From NCBI GenBank assembly GCA_038373885.1, contig JAWZYV010014441.1, forward strand, positions 30,650 through 94,649: 64,000 nucleotides of DNA. Direction: 5' to 3'. Positions 9,050 through 20,513 of this stretch are shown in pieces. This DNA comes from Cheiracanthium punctorium. Lineage: Eukaryota; Arthropoda; Arachnida; Araneae; Cheiracanthiidae. A program made the position numbers and the translations under genes. Numbering within the stretch: position 1 is the stretch's first letter; each line of letters begins with the position of its first letter. Below the pieces are notes generated by a model. The model was not told the origin of the DNA, searched no databases, and worked only from the letters and a program-made list of their open reading frames with translations.

Positions 9050-9862
9050 ATTTTTTTTTAAGTACTTAATTTTAAAGTGCATTTATTTTTAAAAGTGTTT
9101 TTAATTTATATCAAGAAAAAAATTAATCCAGTTTCAATATTTTCAAATGTTTTTATTTTTAAGTACTTAATTTTAAAGTCAGCTCCTGATTAAAAAAAAT
9201 TTTTTCTTGATAAATTAAAAACACTTGATTCAAACAATGTTTCTTGATAAATTTAAAACATTGGATTAAATTTTTTTTTCTTGATATAGATTAAGAATAA
9301 ATGAACTTTAAAATTAAGTACTTAAAAATAAAAACATTTGAAAATATTGAAACTGGATTAATTTTTTTCTTGATATAAATTAAAAACACTTTTAAAAATA
9401 AATGCATTTTAAAATTAAGTACTTAAAAATAAAAACATTTCAAAATATTTAAACTGGATTAATTTTTTTTTCTTGATATAGGTTAAAAACACTTTTAAAA
9501 ATAAATGCACTTTAAAATTAAGTACTTAAAAATAAAAAAATTTGAAAATATTTAAACTGGATTAATTTTTTTTGATATAAATTAAAAACACTTTTAAAAA
9601 TAAATGCACTTAAAAATAAAAACATTTGAAAATATTTAAACTGGATTAATTTTTTTTCTTGATATAAATTAAAAACACTTTTAAAAATAAATGCACTTAA
9701 AAATAAAAACATTTGAAAATATTTAAACTGGATTTTTTTTCTTGATATAAATTAAAAACACTTTTAAAAATAAATGCACTTTAAAATTAAGTACTTAAAA
9801 ATAAAAACATTTGAAAATATTTAAACTGGATTATTTTTTTTTTCTTGATAAATTAAAATACT
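9050..9862. repeat. AT-rich minisatellite with an orientation switch
   Basis: Units of roughly 85-115 bp share AAACTGGATTAATTTTTTT, CTTGATATAAATTAAAAACA and AAGTACTTAAAAATAAAAAC. Units from about 9230 to 9862 run in one direction. The block at 9050-9180 is the reverse complement of the same unit, so the array can fold back on itself. It lies between the convergent 3' ends of the capsid cluster and the AlkB gene. Confidence 0.85.
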
Positions 9863-9988
9863 TTTCTTATTAAACATTATTTTTAGATGAATTAAAAATT
9901 ATTTTAGTAAAGATTTTAAAATAAATAGACACATATACACAGAAATAAAAACAAATTAGGTACAAATCAACACATTTATTTTTACATA

Positions 9989-11448
9989 CTATAATTTAAA
10001 CTCACTTTCAATAAATTGCATATAATCCTTTACACACAGCCAGTTGAAAAATTCCTTATTGAAGTTGCATTTACAATATTGATCTTTTAATGTCTTTGCA
10101 ATAGTGTGCATATTCAGGTAAAGATAACATTTTTTACCAACGCGATGAAATTTGTCCGCATCGGACAACTGTAAACAGCAATGTCTGTTTTGTCCGGGTG
10201 AGTTTACCTTACACCCTTCACACGAAAAGAGTTTATTTACAATAAATCTAAGTTCTTGTACGCACTCTTTATAAATGTTTTCTTTACTCACTGAAGCACT
10301 GTCATGCATGTCTTGCTGACAGGGTGTCAAATTTACACACAAGAGTTGTGGTAAGTGCACAGTAAAAATAATATCCACAAGAATTTGCGTTATCGTTGTT
10401 GAAATGTCATTCAATTTTAGTATTTGGCTTTCACACAATTTAACACATGATGGTTTTAAAGAATACACATCCTCATTTCGAAAAATTTGTTGTAGCACGC
10501 AATATTCCTCGTCATGTCTAAATACAGCTAACTGATTGTTAGCAATAAACGAGGTATTAGAATAATGCAAATTGAAATCACAAAGTTTCTCACTGAGTTC
10601 AGCCCAAGTCTGAGGCAACCTAAGTACCCCTTTTTTGGTAGGAAACCAGTCATATTCGTTAAAGTATTGGCACTCGCGAATATGCAGACGAATTCCTTTT
10701 TCTTTATCACAGTATAACAATATAAACATACCCCATTCGAGTGTCCACCAACTAAGAAGACTATTCCTCTCTTCATAGAGTTGCTCCAACCAGTCACCGC
10801 TGGGTATAAAAGAGTCCTCCACGTTACTCTTTTTCTGAGCAGGGCTAGTAATAGAGTTTAATTTACGTTTACGAGTGGAAGGCGCTAATTTTCTAAATGT
10901 TACACTTATTCGCGGTTCTTTAACGTCATGTTCAGCAGGTATTCCATGCGTGAATAGTTTATTCGTTGGGTGCTTCATTTCGTACAGGGAACCGTGAGCA
11001 AGCTGAATAGACACCATATCACAATTCGGTCTTTTAAACTGTAGGGTTCTTTGAGCACCGAAACTTAACACACAGATAGGCACGGAAGGGTCTAGACTGC
11101 TTTCATTATCCTTATGATGTCCAATTTTTGAAGAACCATCCGGATAAAAGTTCAAAAGCACGTAGTTGAACTGTTGACTCGTCACTTTTTGCACATCATC
11201 ACGCAACTTTTGAAGAAGGGGGCACCAGGGATGAGTTTCAACAAATGTTCCGGAAAACTGGTAGCTTAATCCATCATCACCGAAGGCCAGCACCTTGCGA
11301 TTGGGGGTATATTGTTTACCCGAAATTTGCAGAGTGAGCATTTGAAAGGCAGCTCCAATAGCTCTTTGAATATTTTATCTGCATCACTTTGAGTATAAAA
11401 CTCTGGAGTATAATCAAAATTTAGTTGATTCTCGGTATAAGAAGTCAT
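9989..11448 (-). pseudogene. AlkB-like dioxygenase fused to a PC4-like domain
   Basis: The main frame runs from 11341 to 9989 (450 residues). The N-terminal 30-odd residues (ATG 11448, with DYTPEFYTQSDAD) are in another frame; a one-base change near 11341-11350 separates them, judged against the copy at 40479. The AlkB 2-oxoglutarate/Fe(II) fold is supported by H76-K77-D78 in GHHKDNE, distal H132 in FTHGIP, and R144 and R150 in RISVTFR, with NFYPDGSSKIGHHKD matching the AlkB core. After a lysine/arginine-rich linker (153-172), residues about 205-255 (IRLHIRE, DWFPTKKGVLRL, W-AEL) resemble the PC4/p15 single-stranded DNA-binding domain. A cysteine-rich tail follows. Expected role: repair of alkylated single-stranded DNA during Polinton replication. 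Fe binding and substrate are inferred from motifs. Confidence 0.8.
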
Positions 11449-11972
11449 TTTTGAACTTTAAAACACTTTTAAAAAAACTATAAATCAAGAGCGACTAAAA
11501 TTGCGTCCTATCTCATAGAAATTTAAACTGGAAATGGCTTATAGTGTTCCTACCAGTTATCAATGCAGTGCATGACTAAGTGGGGGTAGCATTGGCTTAT
11601 CAGCGATCAAGGGGGCAGTCTTATCTTTCACATTTAACCTTTCAAAGGGCATTATATGACTAAGCGGGGGGATCGTTGGCTTATCAGAAAAGGTGGGCAG
11701 TTCTAAGATGACCACTGTTTTTTGTTTATTGAGTCATGGGGAGGTTCTAATCTTCACACATTGGTTTATCAGAGAAGGAGGGCAGTTATAAGATGACCAA
11801 TGTTTATTTAGTCATCGGGAGGGTTCCTTATCTATTGATAGGCACTCATTTTCAGACCAGCTCGCCTGCAAGTGCGCACTAGTTTTTGTTCAGCTCTCAT
11901 ACTATTAAGACGTGTTTTATTTTTTCTTTAAAACCTTTTTAGCAGCCTTTATTCTACAGCCTTTATTCTACA
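11449..11972. promoter_or_regulatory. divergent promoter region between AlkB-PC4 and polymerase genes
   Basis: 524 bp separate the two divergent start codons. It holds three degenerate copies of a unit of about 80 bp, starting near 11573, 11657 and 11733. Each has a TGACTAAG or GTCATGGG-type start, a G-rich run, then GGCTTATCAG or GGTTTATCAG and a second G-rich run. The repeats are good candidates for shared control elements. This is inference from position and repetition. Confidence 0.5.
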
Positions 11973-12017
11973 ATGACTTCTTCAGTGAATAACACTTTGG
12001 ATTTTTCCGATCAAGAC

Positions 12018-12362
12018 GTAAGTACATTTCTTTTATTTTATTTTATTTTATTTAACAATATAATGAGCTTATTTTAAATTTTGGTGTATTATTTAGACTC
12101 ATTTTTAAAAGTTAAATGTTTCTAGTACATTTAATATGTTTAAAGCTTAGATTTCATGCACGCTATTATTAATAAGTTTTATTCCGTGTAAACTTGTGTT
12201 TAGGCAATTCGTTAAATAAAAACTTGTTTAGGTAATAACATAATTAAAAGTTTATTTATTTAATTAAGTAGTATTTATTAGCGTAATTAAAAGCTTGTTT
12301 AGGTAATTTTAATAAAGTATTATGTTGCAGTAACCTAATTCTATTTTTTATGTATATTTCAG
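12018..12362 (+). other. intron 1 of the polymerase gene (predicted)
   Basis: 345 bp, GTAAGT at the start and TTTCAG at the end, phase 0, AT-rich with no open frame of note. It is predicted from splice signals and from the continuity of an acidic N-terminal domain across it. No transcript evidence is available. Confidence 0.6.
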
Positions 12363-12527
12363 TTGAATGAATTAGGCATATCAATGGATGAGCTCAACAG
12401 AATTATAGACGAAGCCAGTAAAGCTGATGATTTAGATCCTCAGGAGATAGCTACCGAGCCTCAACCTGGACCTTCGTATGCTAAAGAGGTACCTAGTGAT
12501 TCACAAGCGGGATCCTCTACTGGACAC

Positions 12528-14073
12528 GTAAGTGTTATTTTAAAGTATATTTTAAAGAAAAGCATCGTAACAGCATATTTAAAAATAAGAGGTTATTCAA
12601 TATTTATTTAAAAACGATACGTAGTAAAATTGATACTTTTATTAGAAGGATGATTATAAAAGTGTTTGTATATGCACTGTTTTCTGTAGAGTTTTACCAT
12701 ATAGTGGGGGAAATGTTAATACATGCTTTTTTTTGAAAAGTGGTTATGATTTATTGGGGGTATCATATGTTTATTTAATAATCAGTAAAAGTGTTTAAGA
12801 TTAAATATATTTACTCAACGTTGTTTAAGTGAAATCGGTATTTTTATATTTAATTAGTACTATGTTTATATACGCAGACATTTTGAGTTAAGTTAAAATT
12901 AAGTAAAAGACATGCGTGTTTGGATCACTTCCAGTTCATGTTTTAATAAGAGTTGAGTGTAAAGGGATATTTAAAAATTTGCATGTTTAGTGCACTTGCA
13001 CTTTTTAAGTTTAGGTAATTATTTCAAATGATAAAAGTGTGTGCATGCTGCAAATATATTTTTAGTAAGGTATGTTTATATTAAAAAGTCTTAGGGTTCA
13101 TGTATATTTAGGCGTGAATACTTTTAAATTTTTAGCGTTGATACGCTTTGTTTATTTAGTTTAAAAATCGATTGATGTATTTTTTCTAAGTTGGTTACTT
13201 TTAAAAATGTGTTTATGGTTTTAAAAAAAATTTAGCTTTGTTTATTTATTTAAAAATGGATTGATGTATTTTTTCTAAGTTGATTACTTTTAAAAATGCA
13301 TATCATGGTTTTAAAAAAAAATTTAGCGTTATTTATTTACTTAAAAATGGATTGAGATATTTTTTCTACTTTTAAAAAATGTGTTTATGGTTTTAAAAAA
13401 ATTTAGCTGTGTTTATTTATTTAAAAATGGGTTGATGTGATTTTTTCTACTTTTAAAAATGTGTTTATGGTTTTTAAAAAAAAAATTAGCGTTGATACGC
13501 TGTATTTATTTATTTAAAAATGGATTGATATATTTTTTCTACTTTTAAAAAATGTGTTTATGGTTTTAATTTTTAGCGTTGATACGCTTTGTTTATTTAT
13601 TTAAAAATGGATATCATGGTTTTTTCTAAGTTGTTTACTTTTAAAAAATGCATATCATGGTTTTAAAAAATTTAGCGTTGATACGCTGTGTTTATTTATT
13701 TTAAGAATGCATATCATGGTTTAAAAAAATTTAGCTTTGATACGCTGTGTTCATTTAAAAATGGATTGATATATTTTTTTTTTCCTACTTTTAAAAAATG
13801 CATATCATGGTTTAAAAAAAATTTTGGTGTTGATAGGATTGGGTTTTTATTGAATATATTCTAAAGTTATGATTGTTTTTTTATTGTGTATTTTATGTTA
13901 AAAAGTATGGTAAGTCTATTTTACGAGTGTTAAGTCTAAGGTATGAAATAGGTTACTTGTATTTATTTACTAGGCTACAATCAATACATAGGTTAGGGTA
14001 TTTTTTCTAGTAGGTTTAATGTATGTGGGTTTAAATAAGTATTCTAAAGTCGCATTTTTTGGATCTTTTATAG
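12528..14073 (+). other. intron 2 of the polymerase gene (predicted)
   Basis: 1546 bp, GTAAGT at the start and TTTTATAG at the end, phase 0. The downstream exon begins at the first zinc finger, so the intron separates the acidic leader from the DNA-binding fingers. Its second half is filled by a minisatellite (13120-13830). Confidence 0.6.
13120..13830. repeat. minisatellite inside polymerase intron 2
   Basis: About seven units of roughly 85-110 bp share GTTTATTTATTTAAAAATGG, TTTTTTCTACTTTTAAAAA, ATGGTTTTAAAAAAATTTAG and CGTTGATACGCT. The sequence differs from the minisatellite at 9.0-9.9 kb although both are very AT-rich. Confidence 0.85.
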
Positions 14074-17000
14074 ATCTGCGACCAGTGTGGAAAATCCTTC
14101 ACAGAAAAGAGGTCGTTAATTCGCCATATGAAGATCCATACTGGGATCAAGCTCTTTACATGTGAAGTCTGTAATAAGACCTTTGCCAGGCAATATCATT
14201 TAAATCGGCATTTACAAATACACTCTAGAGGATTTAGGTGTAGCGAGTGTCCCCTCCAATTTTCGCTGAAAAGTGAACTCCAGGAGCATATCCGCGTATC
14301 GCATAAGAAAAGAAAGGCAGGCCCATCCACTTCCAATTCAAAGCGGGCGAAGAAACAAAAAATTTTGGATGTTTTTTCATCCCACAATATCGAGCCTAGC
14401 GAAGAGAATGAAGCGGATTTAAAATTATTTTTTGAGGTAGCTTCACCTAAAGTAAATCAGTATTTGCAAGAGGAGTTAGAAGATAATCCAATCAAGTGGT
14501 ACGCGGTATTAAAAGTTCAGATGTCGCGCACCACTTCATATGGGGAAGAGGAGGTCATTACTACCCACTTCCGGTGCAAAAATATGATTGAGCTTGCTAC
14601 CTTTACCATCGAAGGGCATATCAAAGAGGCCCAAGAAAAAATTGAAAATACTTTTGATGAGTTCACACAGAGAGGTTCAGGTTGGGTATTGCACAAAATT
14701 TTAAAGTTGGAACTTTGTTGCACAGTCTACCACCCACTCGCGGCGAGCAGCTATATCCCCCTCCCCTCTCAACTTGCAGCTAAGAAGGCAATAGTTAATA
14801 TCAAAAACGAAGATAACAAGTGCTTGGTATGGTGCCTTCTCGCTCATATGATGAATATCGATCGAAAAGATTATCCTGAACGAATGTATCATTATGAAGC
14901 CTTCGAAGAGGAAATCAAGATGGGAAATATACAGTTTCCGGTACCCATATCTAAAATACCTCTCATTGAAAAACTGAACAATTTGCGAATTAACGTATAC
15001 GGATACGAAAAGGAAGTCTTCCCTTTGTTTATTTCAAACCGAGAAGATGAAGACTGTTAATTTATTACTCATTGCCAATGAAGAGACCCAACATTATTGT
15101 TTAAATAGAAGTTTTTCAAGATTATTGGGCGACCTTACAAAACATCATAGGCAAGCATATTACTGTTATCGGTGCTTGCATAGATTTACGGAAGAGAGGA
15201 ACTTAAAAGAGCACATACCGTATTGTAAGGAATATGCAATACAAAAAATTTACATGCCTACCGAAGAAGATAGTTTGTTATATTTTAAGAAACAACACTA
15301 TCAACATCCTCTTCCCTATATCATATACGCCGACTTTGAGTCTTTAATTATCCCGATCAGCGTGGCAGAACCCAGCCCTCGGCAGTCCTTTACCCACAAG
15401 CAGAGTCAGCACATGGCATGTGGATATGCTTATATTATCGTAGGCCCAGATGGCAAATCTTTCAAACCCATACAGTATTATAGAGGGGAAAATGCTGTGG
15501 ACCACTTTTTATCAAATTTGGTTCAAGAAAAAGAGGAACTGGCTGAGATTTTAACGAAGATAGTGCCCCTTTGTATGACCCCTCAAAGTGAATTTGATTT
15601 CAATCAAGCAACACGATGCTTCCTATGCAAGAAGTTTTTAGGGAAGGATCGCGTTAGGGATCATGATCATCTTACCGGTCGTTACAGAGGGGCTTTGCAT
15701 AATAAATGCAATTTAAAGTACCGTTTGCAGAAGAAAATTCCCATTGTATTTCACAATTTGAAGCAATACGATGGGCATCTGTTAATGCAAGGATTGGGTA
15801 AAATTAAAGACCATAAAATCGAGGTCATCCCTACAAACATGGAGAAATATATTTCTTTCTCCCTTTCCAAGCAACATAATAAGAGTAAAATTACACTGCA
15901 GTTCATAGATAGTTTTCAGTTTCTAAGTGCTTCTTTAGAAAAACTCGTTAAGAATTTGCCAAAGGACCAGTTTAACATTTTAAAGGAAAATATTCAGCAT
16001 CCAAGTTTAGATTTATTGTTAAAAAAGGGCGTCTACCCCTATGAATATATTTCCTGTTTAAAGAAATTTGATGAGACCTGCCTACCTCCCCAAGAAGCAT
16101 TTTTTAGTAGTTTAACACAGGAGACTATTTCTGATGAAGAGTATGCACATGCACAGACTGTTTGGCGAGCTTTTAACATTCAAAATCTGGGGGAATATCA
16201 CGACTTATACGTCAAAAGTGATGTCCTTCAGTTAGCGGATGTGTTTCAAAACTTTAGGAAGCTGTGCAAACAATACTATGATTTGGATGCTGCCCATTTA
16301 TTTACAGCTCCTGGACTCGCATGGCAAGGCTCTTTAAAAATGTTGGAACGACCTCTAGAGTTATTCACGGACATAGATATGCATCTCTTTATAGAGAGGG
16401 GCATTCGAGGTGGCATTTCTATGATCACCAAACGCTGGGCGCAGGCCAATAACAAATACTTAGAGGGTTATGACCCTTCAAAGCCGAGTTCTTACATCAT
16501 GTACCTTGACTGTAACAATTTATACGGCGCAAGTATGGTGCAGAGCTTACCACACGGTAATTTAAGTGGGTATCACCTGAAGACATTGATATAAACACCA
16601 TTTTATCGATACCTGCAGACGGGCCGCAAGGATACATTTTTGAAGTGGACTTGGACTACCCTCAAGAACTACACCAACTTCATAACGACTACCCCCTAGC
16701 AGCCGAGAAAATGTGTGTCTCCCTTAAGGATCTTTCAATGTTATCCATTTTCATGTTAAATGATGCAAAATATAGTGATTGCACCAAGTTAGTCCCCAAT
16801 TTGAAAAATAAACGAAATTATATCACCCAATACAGAAACTTGCAGTTATACTTACAGCTTGGTTTAAAACTAGTTAAAATTCACAAAGTGTTGCAATTTG
16901 ACCAATCTCCATGGTTAAAAGATTATATTGAGTTCAACACCGAAAAACGAAAAAATGCACAATCAAGCTTCGAGAAAGACTTCTTCAAGCTTATGAACAA

Positions 17001-17757
17001 TGCTGTGTACGGCAAGACCATGGAAAATGTAAGGAAGAGAATTAATCTAGAACTCGTCAACAGCAAGAAAATTGCCGAAAAACGAGTAGCTTGCCCGTCG
17101 TTTCAAGGTTTCGAGGTCTTCAATGAAAAATTAGTAGCTGTAAAAAGAATCAAGAAAACGTGAAAATTAAATTGCCCCATCTATGCTGGGTTCTGCATTT
17201 TAGAACTCAGCAAATAAATAATGTATGAGTTTTATTATAAAGTTATAAAAAAGCAATACGGGGATAACGCAAATCTGCTCTTCACGGATACTGACTCTCT
17301 CACTTATGAGATTTTCACAGACGGCTTTTATCAAGACATGTTACAGCAGAAACATCTATATGATACTTCAGATTACCCGCACGATCATCCATTGTACAGC
17401 ACCATCAACAAAAAGAAGATAGGATGTTTTAAGGATGAGCTTAACTCAAAACCCATCCTTGAATTTGTAGGGTTAAGGCCCAAGATGCACTCCATCTTAA
17501 CGAAAGAATGCGAAAAGAAGACTGCAAAGGGAGTTGCACGTCATGTTATACGCCAGCGTATAACACACGAGCATTATTATAACTGCTTACAAACCTTACA
17601 GTCAACAAGAGAATTAAACTACCGCAATCAAAGCGAGAAGCATAAGCTGTACAGCATTTGTCAAAATAAGGTTGCTCTAAGCGCCTTTGATGACAAACGC
17701 TATATTTTAGAAGATGGAGTGCATACACTCGCTCATGGTCATTATGAGTGCTTGTAA

Positions 17758-17828
17758 AAGAAAAAAAAAAGATAAAAAATAAAAAAGAAAAAAAATAAAA
17801 AATAAAAAAGATAAAAAAATATATATAG
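17758..17828. repeat. A-rich tract at the gypsy insertion site
   Basis: A-rich sequence with repeated AATAAAAAAG directly after the polymerase stop and before the LTR. It ends ATATATATAG. The sequence after the 3' LTR begins ATATATATCC, so a short target duplication within AT repeats is possible but not clear. Confidence 0.7.
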
Positions 17829-18721
17829 TGTTACGAATTTTCGGGGCAACCCGCTGCTCTGGGGCTTAAAATGGTTTAAAACTCGTATTCTACGCTTCAA
17901 ATAGATAAATTTTGCTTTTTGTTGCATCAAAATCGGCCAATTAGAACCGGAGATATAGAGGTTTCGGTTTGCCATTGCTTTTCAATGGGGGTTCTAGAAA
18001 ACTCGAGAAATATTAGTCCTAGAGCTTAGATCTCTTCACATTTGGGGACTTATTTTTGGCGCCAAATTTGGCGATATTTCGCCAAAAGTCGCCAAGCTTG
18101 GCGACTGTTTGGTCATTTGGCGCGATTTTCCCAATGGGGCCTGGAAGTTGTTTTTCCTGCATTAAAACGCATAATAACCTAACATTTCTCTTCTATGACG
18201 TAATCAAAATTCACGCTTTATGTAGAACCCTCGAGAAATTGACTTTTCTGGAAACCTCTTGTACCTCCTGCGTCGGCTATTTATAGAAGCGCGCGTCGCC
18301 CCGACAGTTCAGTGTTGATCAAGCTTTGAGAGAGTGAATACGCTTCCTTTGTGAAGGAAGCTGTGTTTCGCGCTGTTTGTGAAGCTTTGAATTTAAGTGT
18401 GTGTGTAAATTCTTCATCGCTGAGTCTTGAGAGACTGTTAGTGTTATTTCTCGTATATTTTCACTGAATTCTTGCCAGTGAAAGTGTTCTATTTTGTGTG
18501 AGAAATACAGCATTTGTGAGAGCTTCTGATCTAAGCGAACTGTTAAAAGCACATTACTGCTAGATTGTGCTTGTGAATTGTGTACAGCTGATTGTTCTAC
18601 GAAGTTCTAGAAGCAATAAAGTTTGTGTTCCATCCTGACAAGTGACTTTTTACTTGAACTTTTTACACCAACTGGACTTTAGAACGACGAACCCCAGGAG
18701 TAGCAGAGTAATTCCGCAACA
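17829..18721 (+). repeat. 5' LTR of gypsy copy 2
   Basis: It starts TGTTACGAAT and ends TTCCGCAACA. It carries the GGCGCCAAA and GTCGCCAAGCTTGGCGAC (18088-18105) cluster, a TATTTATAG TATA-like box near 18280 and AATAAAG near 18615. It is the promoter and 5' end of the element. Confidence 0.92.
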
Positions 18722-18723
18722 TT

Positions 18724-18740
18724 TGGTGTCAGAATCGGGG
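18724..18740 (+). promoter_or_regulatory. primer-binding site
   Basis: TGGTGTCAGAATCGGGG lies three bases after the 5' LTR. It begins with the TGG expected to pair with a tRNA CCA end, and TGGTGTCAGAA resembles the leucine-tRNA type used by several gypsy elements. The tRNA identity is tentative. Confidence 0.7.
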
Positions 18741-18770
18741 TTCTAAAGAAGGACTTTAATTTTCCAGTTT

Positions 18771-20498
18771 ATGGTTTTGACTAGACAAAAAATGGAAGAA
18801 CAACTTCAAAAGCTCATGAATATGATGCAGGAAATGAAAGCCGGAGAAGACGAGATGAAAGCTGGACAAGACGAGATGACAGCCGGACAAGATGAGATGA
18901 AAGCCGGACAAGAACAGATGAAGGCGGATTTAGAAAAGAAAATTGAAGCCGGACAAGAATAGATGAAAGCGGATTTAGAGAAGAAAATTGAAGCCGGACA
19001 AGAAGGAATGAAATTGGGATTGGAGAAAATGGAGACTGCTTTGGGAAAATTAGAGAAATTCGAAAGGAGTGTGCAGGAAAATCAAGAGATAATGGAGAAA
19101 AGAATGTCGCTCATAGAAGAAACCCAAACGAAATATGAACAAAGAATTGAAGGAAAAGTAGAAGAAAATGTTAAAGAATTGCAGCAAGATATTTGCAGAA
19201 TGCGGGAAGAATTCAAGAATAAAATTGAGGAGAAACTAGACTGGCAAGAAAATATAGTTTCGAAAATACATGAAGAATGTGAAGCTAAAATTGAAGAAAA
19301 ATTGGACTCTCTCGTAAAGCTGGGAAAGTTACCCGAAAACATCAGGTTATCTTCACACCGCCCAGCAGTGAAACTTACTGCCTATGACGGAAAGACTCCC
19401 TGGGAAGCTTACAAGACCCAATTTTCGATCGTCGCCAGAGCCAATGGTTGGAGCGAGTCCGAGAAAGCTAATCAACTGGCCGCTTCCCTTAGCGGAGATG
19501 CAATTAATGTATTGCAAATTATCGGAGCGACGAAGATAGGAGATTTTGACGCCCTTGCCAGTGCCTTGGAGATGAAATTCGGAGAGAAGTGCCAGAAAGA
19601 ATATAGTAGAATCCAACTTAAGTCAAGGATGCAGAGATCTGGCGAGAGCCTTCAAGAGCTGGCTTCGGACATAGATAGGCTGTGTCATCTAGCCTACATG
19701 GACCACCTTGATAATGTCCGAGAAGAAATGGCGGTGCGTCATTTTATTGAAGCCATCCGTGATCCAGAAACCCAAAAGGCACTCATGTTGGAGGATTATC
19801 AGGATAGGATTATCAGGAAGAAAAATTAGACTCTCTCTTCAAGCTGGGAAAGTTACCGGAAAACATCAGACTGTCGTCACGCCGCCCAGCAGTGAAACTT
19901 ACCACTTATGACGGAAAGACTCCCTGGGAAGCCTACAAGACCCAATTTTTAATCGTCGCCAAAGCCAATGGTTGGAGCGAGTCCGAGAAAGCGGACCAAC
20001 TGGCCGCTTCCCTTAGCGGAGACGCAATTAATGTACTACAAACCATCGGGGCGACAAAGATAGGAGATTTTGACGCACTTACAAGTGCCCTGGAGATGAA
20101 ATTCGGAGAAGTGCCAGAAAGAATATAGTAGAATACAACTTAAGTCAAGGATGCAAAGACTTGGCGAGACCCTCCAAGAGCTGGCTTCAGACATAGATAG
20201 GCTGTGTCATCTAGCCTATGGCAGTTATCCAGATAACGTTCGAGAAGAAGTTGCAGTACAACATTTTATTGAAGGCCTCTTGGACTCTGAAATTCAGAAA
20301 TCATTTATCTTGGCGGATTATAAAGATCTCAGGTCCGCCCTCGTATTCGCTATGAAGCTAGAGGCAGCTCAGCTGGCCGTAAGAAAAGAGCGGCATAATG
20401 TTAGAGCTGTGTCATTCCAGGAGCCTACGGGTGGAGAAATGGAGAGATTAGAGAATAAATTAAAGACCCTGGAAAATCTTGTGGAACGACAAGAATAG
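18771..20498 (+). pseudogene. gypsy gag with N-terminal coiled coil and duplicated capsid region
   Basis: It starts at ATG 18771 (MVLTRQKMEEQ). The N-terminal part is a charged coiled coil with tandem seven-residue units such as MKAGQDE, broken by an in-frame TAG at 18960-18962. A capsid-type domain follows (LTAYDGKTPWEAYKTQF, then LAASLSGDAINVLQ and LQELASDIDRLCHLAY). The capsid region occurs twice: 19301-19800 and again 19826-20340. The second copy is offset by a frame change at the junction and then by a two-base deletion near 20107 that restores the frame. Another TAG at 20496 separates it from the zinc-knuckle part. It would have formed retrotransposon particles. Confidence 0.85.
19301..20340 (+). 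repeat. tandem duplication of the gag capsid region
   Basis: Two units of about 500-525 bp begin at matching points (ATTGGACTCTCT and ATTAGACTCTCT, each leading to AAGCTGGGAAAGTTACC). They encode the same capsid segment with many differences. The divergence between units suggests recombination between diverged elements rather than a very recent duplication. Confidence 0.85.
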
Positions 20499-20513
20499 TC
20501 AGAGCCAAGAAAA

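Larger units (their letters stand above)
11973..17757 (+). pseudogene. Polinton DNA polymerase B with N-terminal C2H2 fingers, spliced
   Basis: Three exons are proposed: 11973-12017 (ATG start), 12363-12527 and 14074-17757. Both introns are GT-AG (GTAAGTAC...TTTCAG; GTAAGTGT...TTTATAG) and all junctions are phase 0. Exon 2 encodes an acidic, proline-rich linker. Exon 3 opens with three C2H2 zinc fingers (CDQCGKSF, CEVCNKTF, CSECPLQF). Further on come a fourth finger-like CYRCLHRF, exonuclease motif YADFESL, an endonuclease VII-like zinc motif (CFLCKKF, DHDHLTGRYRGALHNKCN) and FHNLKQYDGHLL. Polymerase motif A is YLDCNNLYG near 16503, motif B LMNNAVYGKTMEN near 16992, and motif C FTDTDS at 17281. 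This is a family-B, protein-primed-type replicase (DNA_pol_B_2). It is broken by frameshifts near 15055 and 16560 and in-frame stops at 17161 and 17215. Confidence 0.85.

Noticed and set aside
12363..12611. Stand-alone small gene
   Set aside because: It has no ATG at its start, is bounded by AG and GTAAGT, and is better explained as exon 2 of the polymerase gene; the codons after 12527 are intronic.
5811..17757. Retroviral-type integrase of the Polinton
   Set aside because: No integrase motif is present; the only integrases in the window belong to gypsy elements. The Polinton integrase would lie in the missing left part.
17815..17828. Target duplication of gypsy copy 2
   Set aside because: ATATATAG before and ATATATATCC after the element are similar, but both are simple AT repeats, so no clean 4-5 bp duplication can be claimed.
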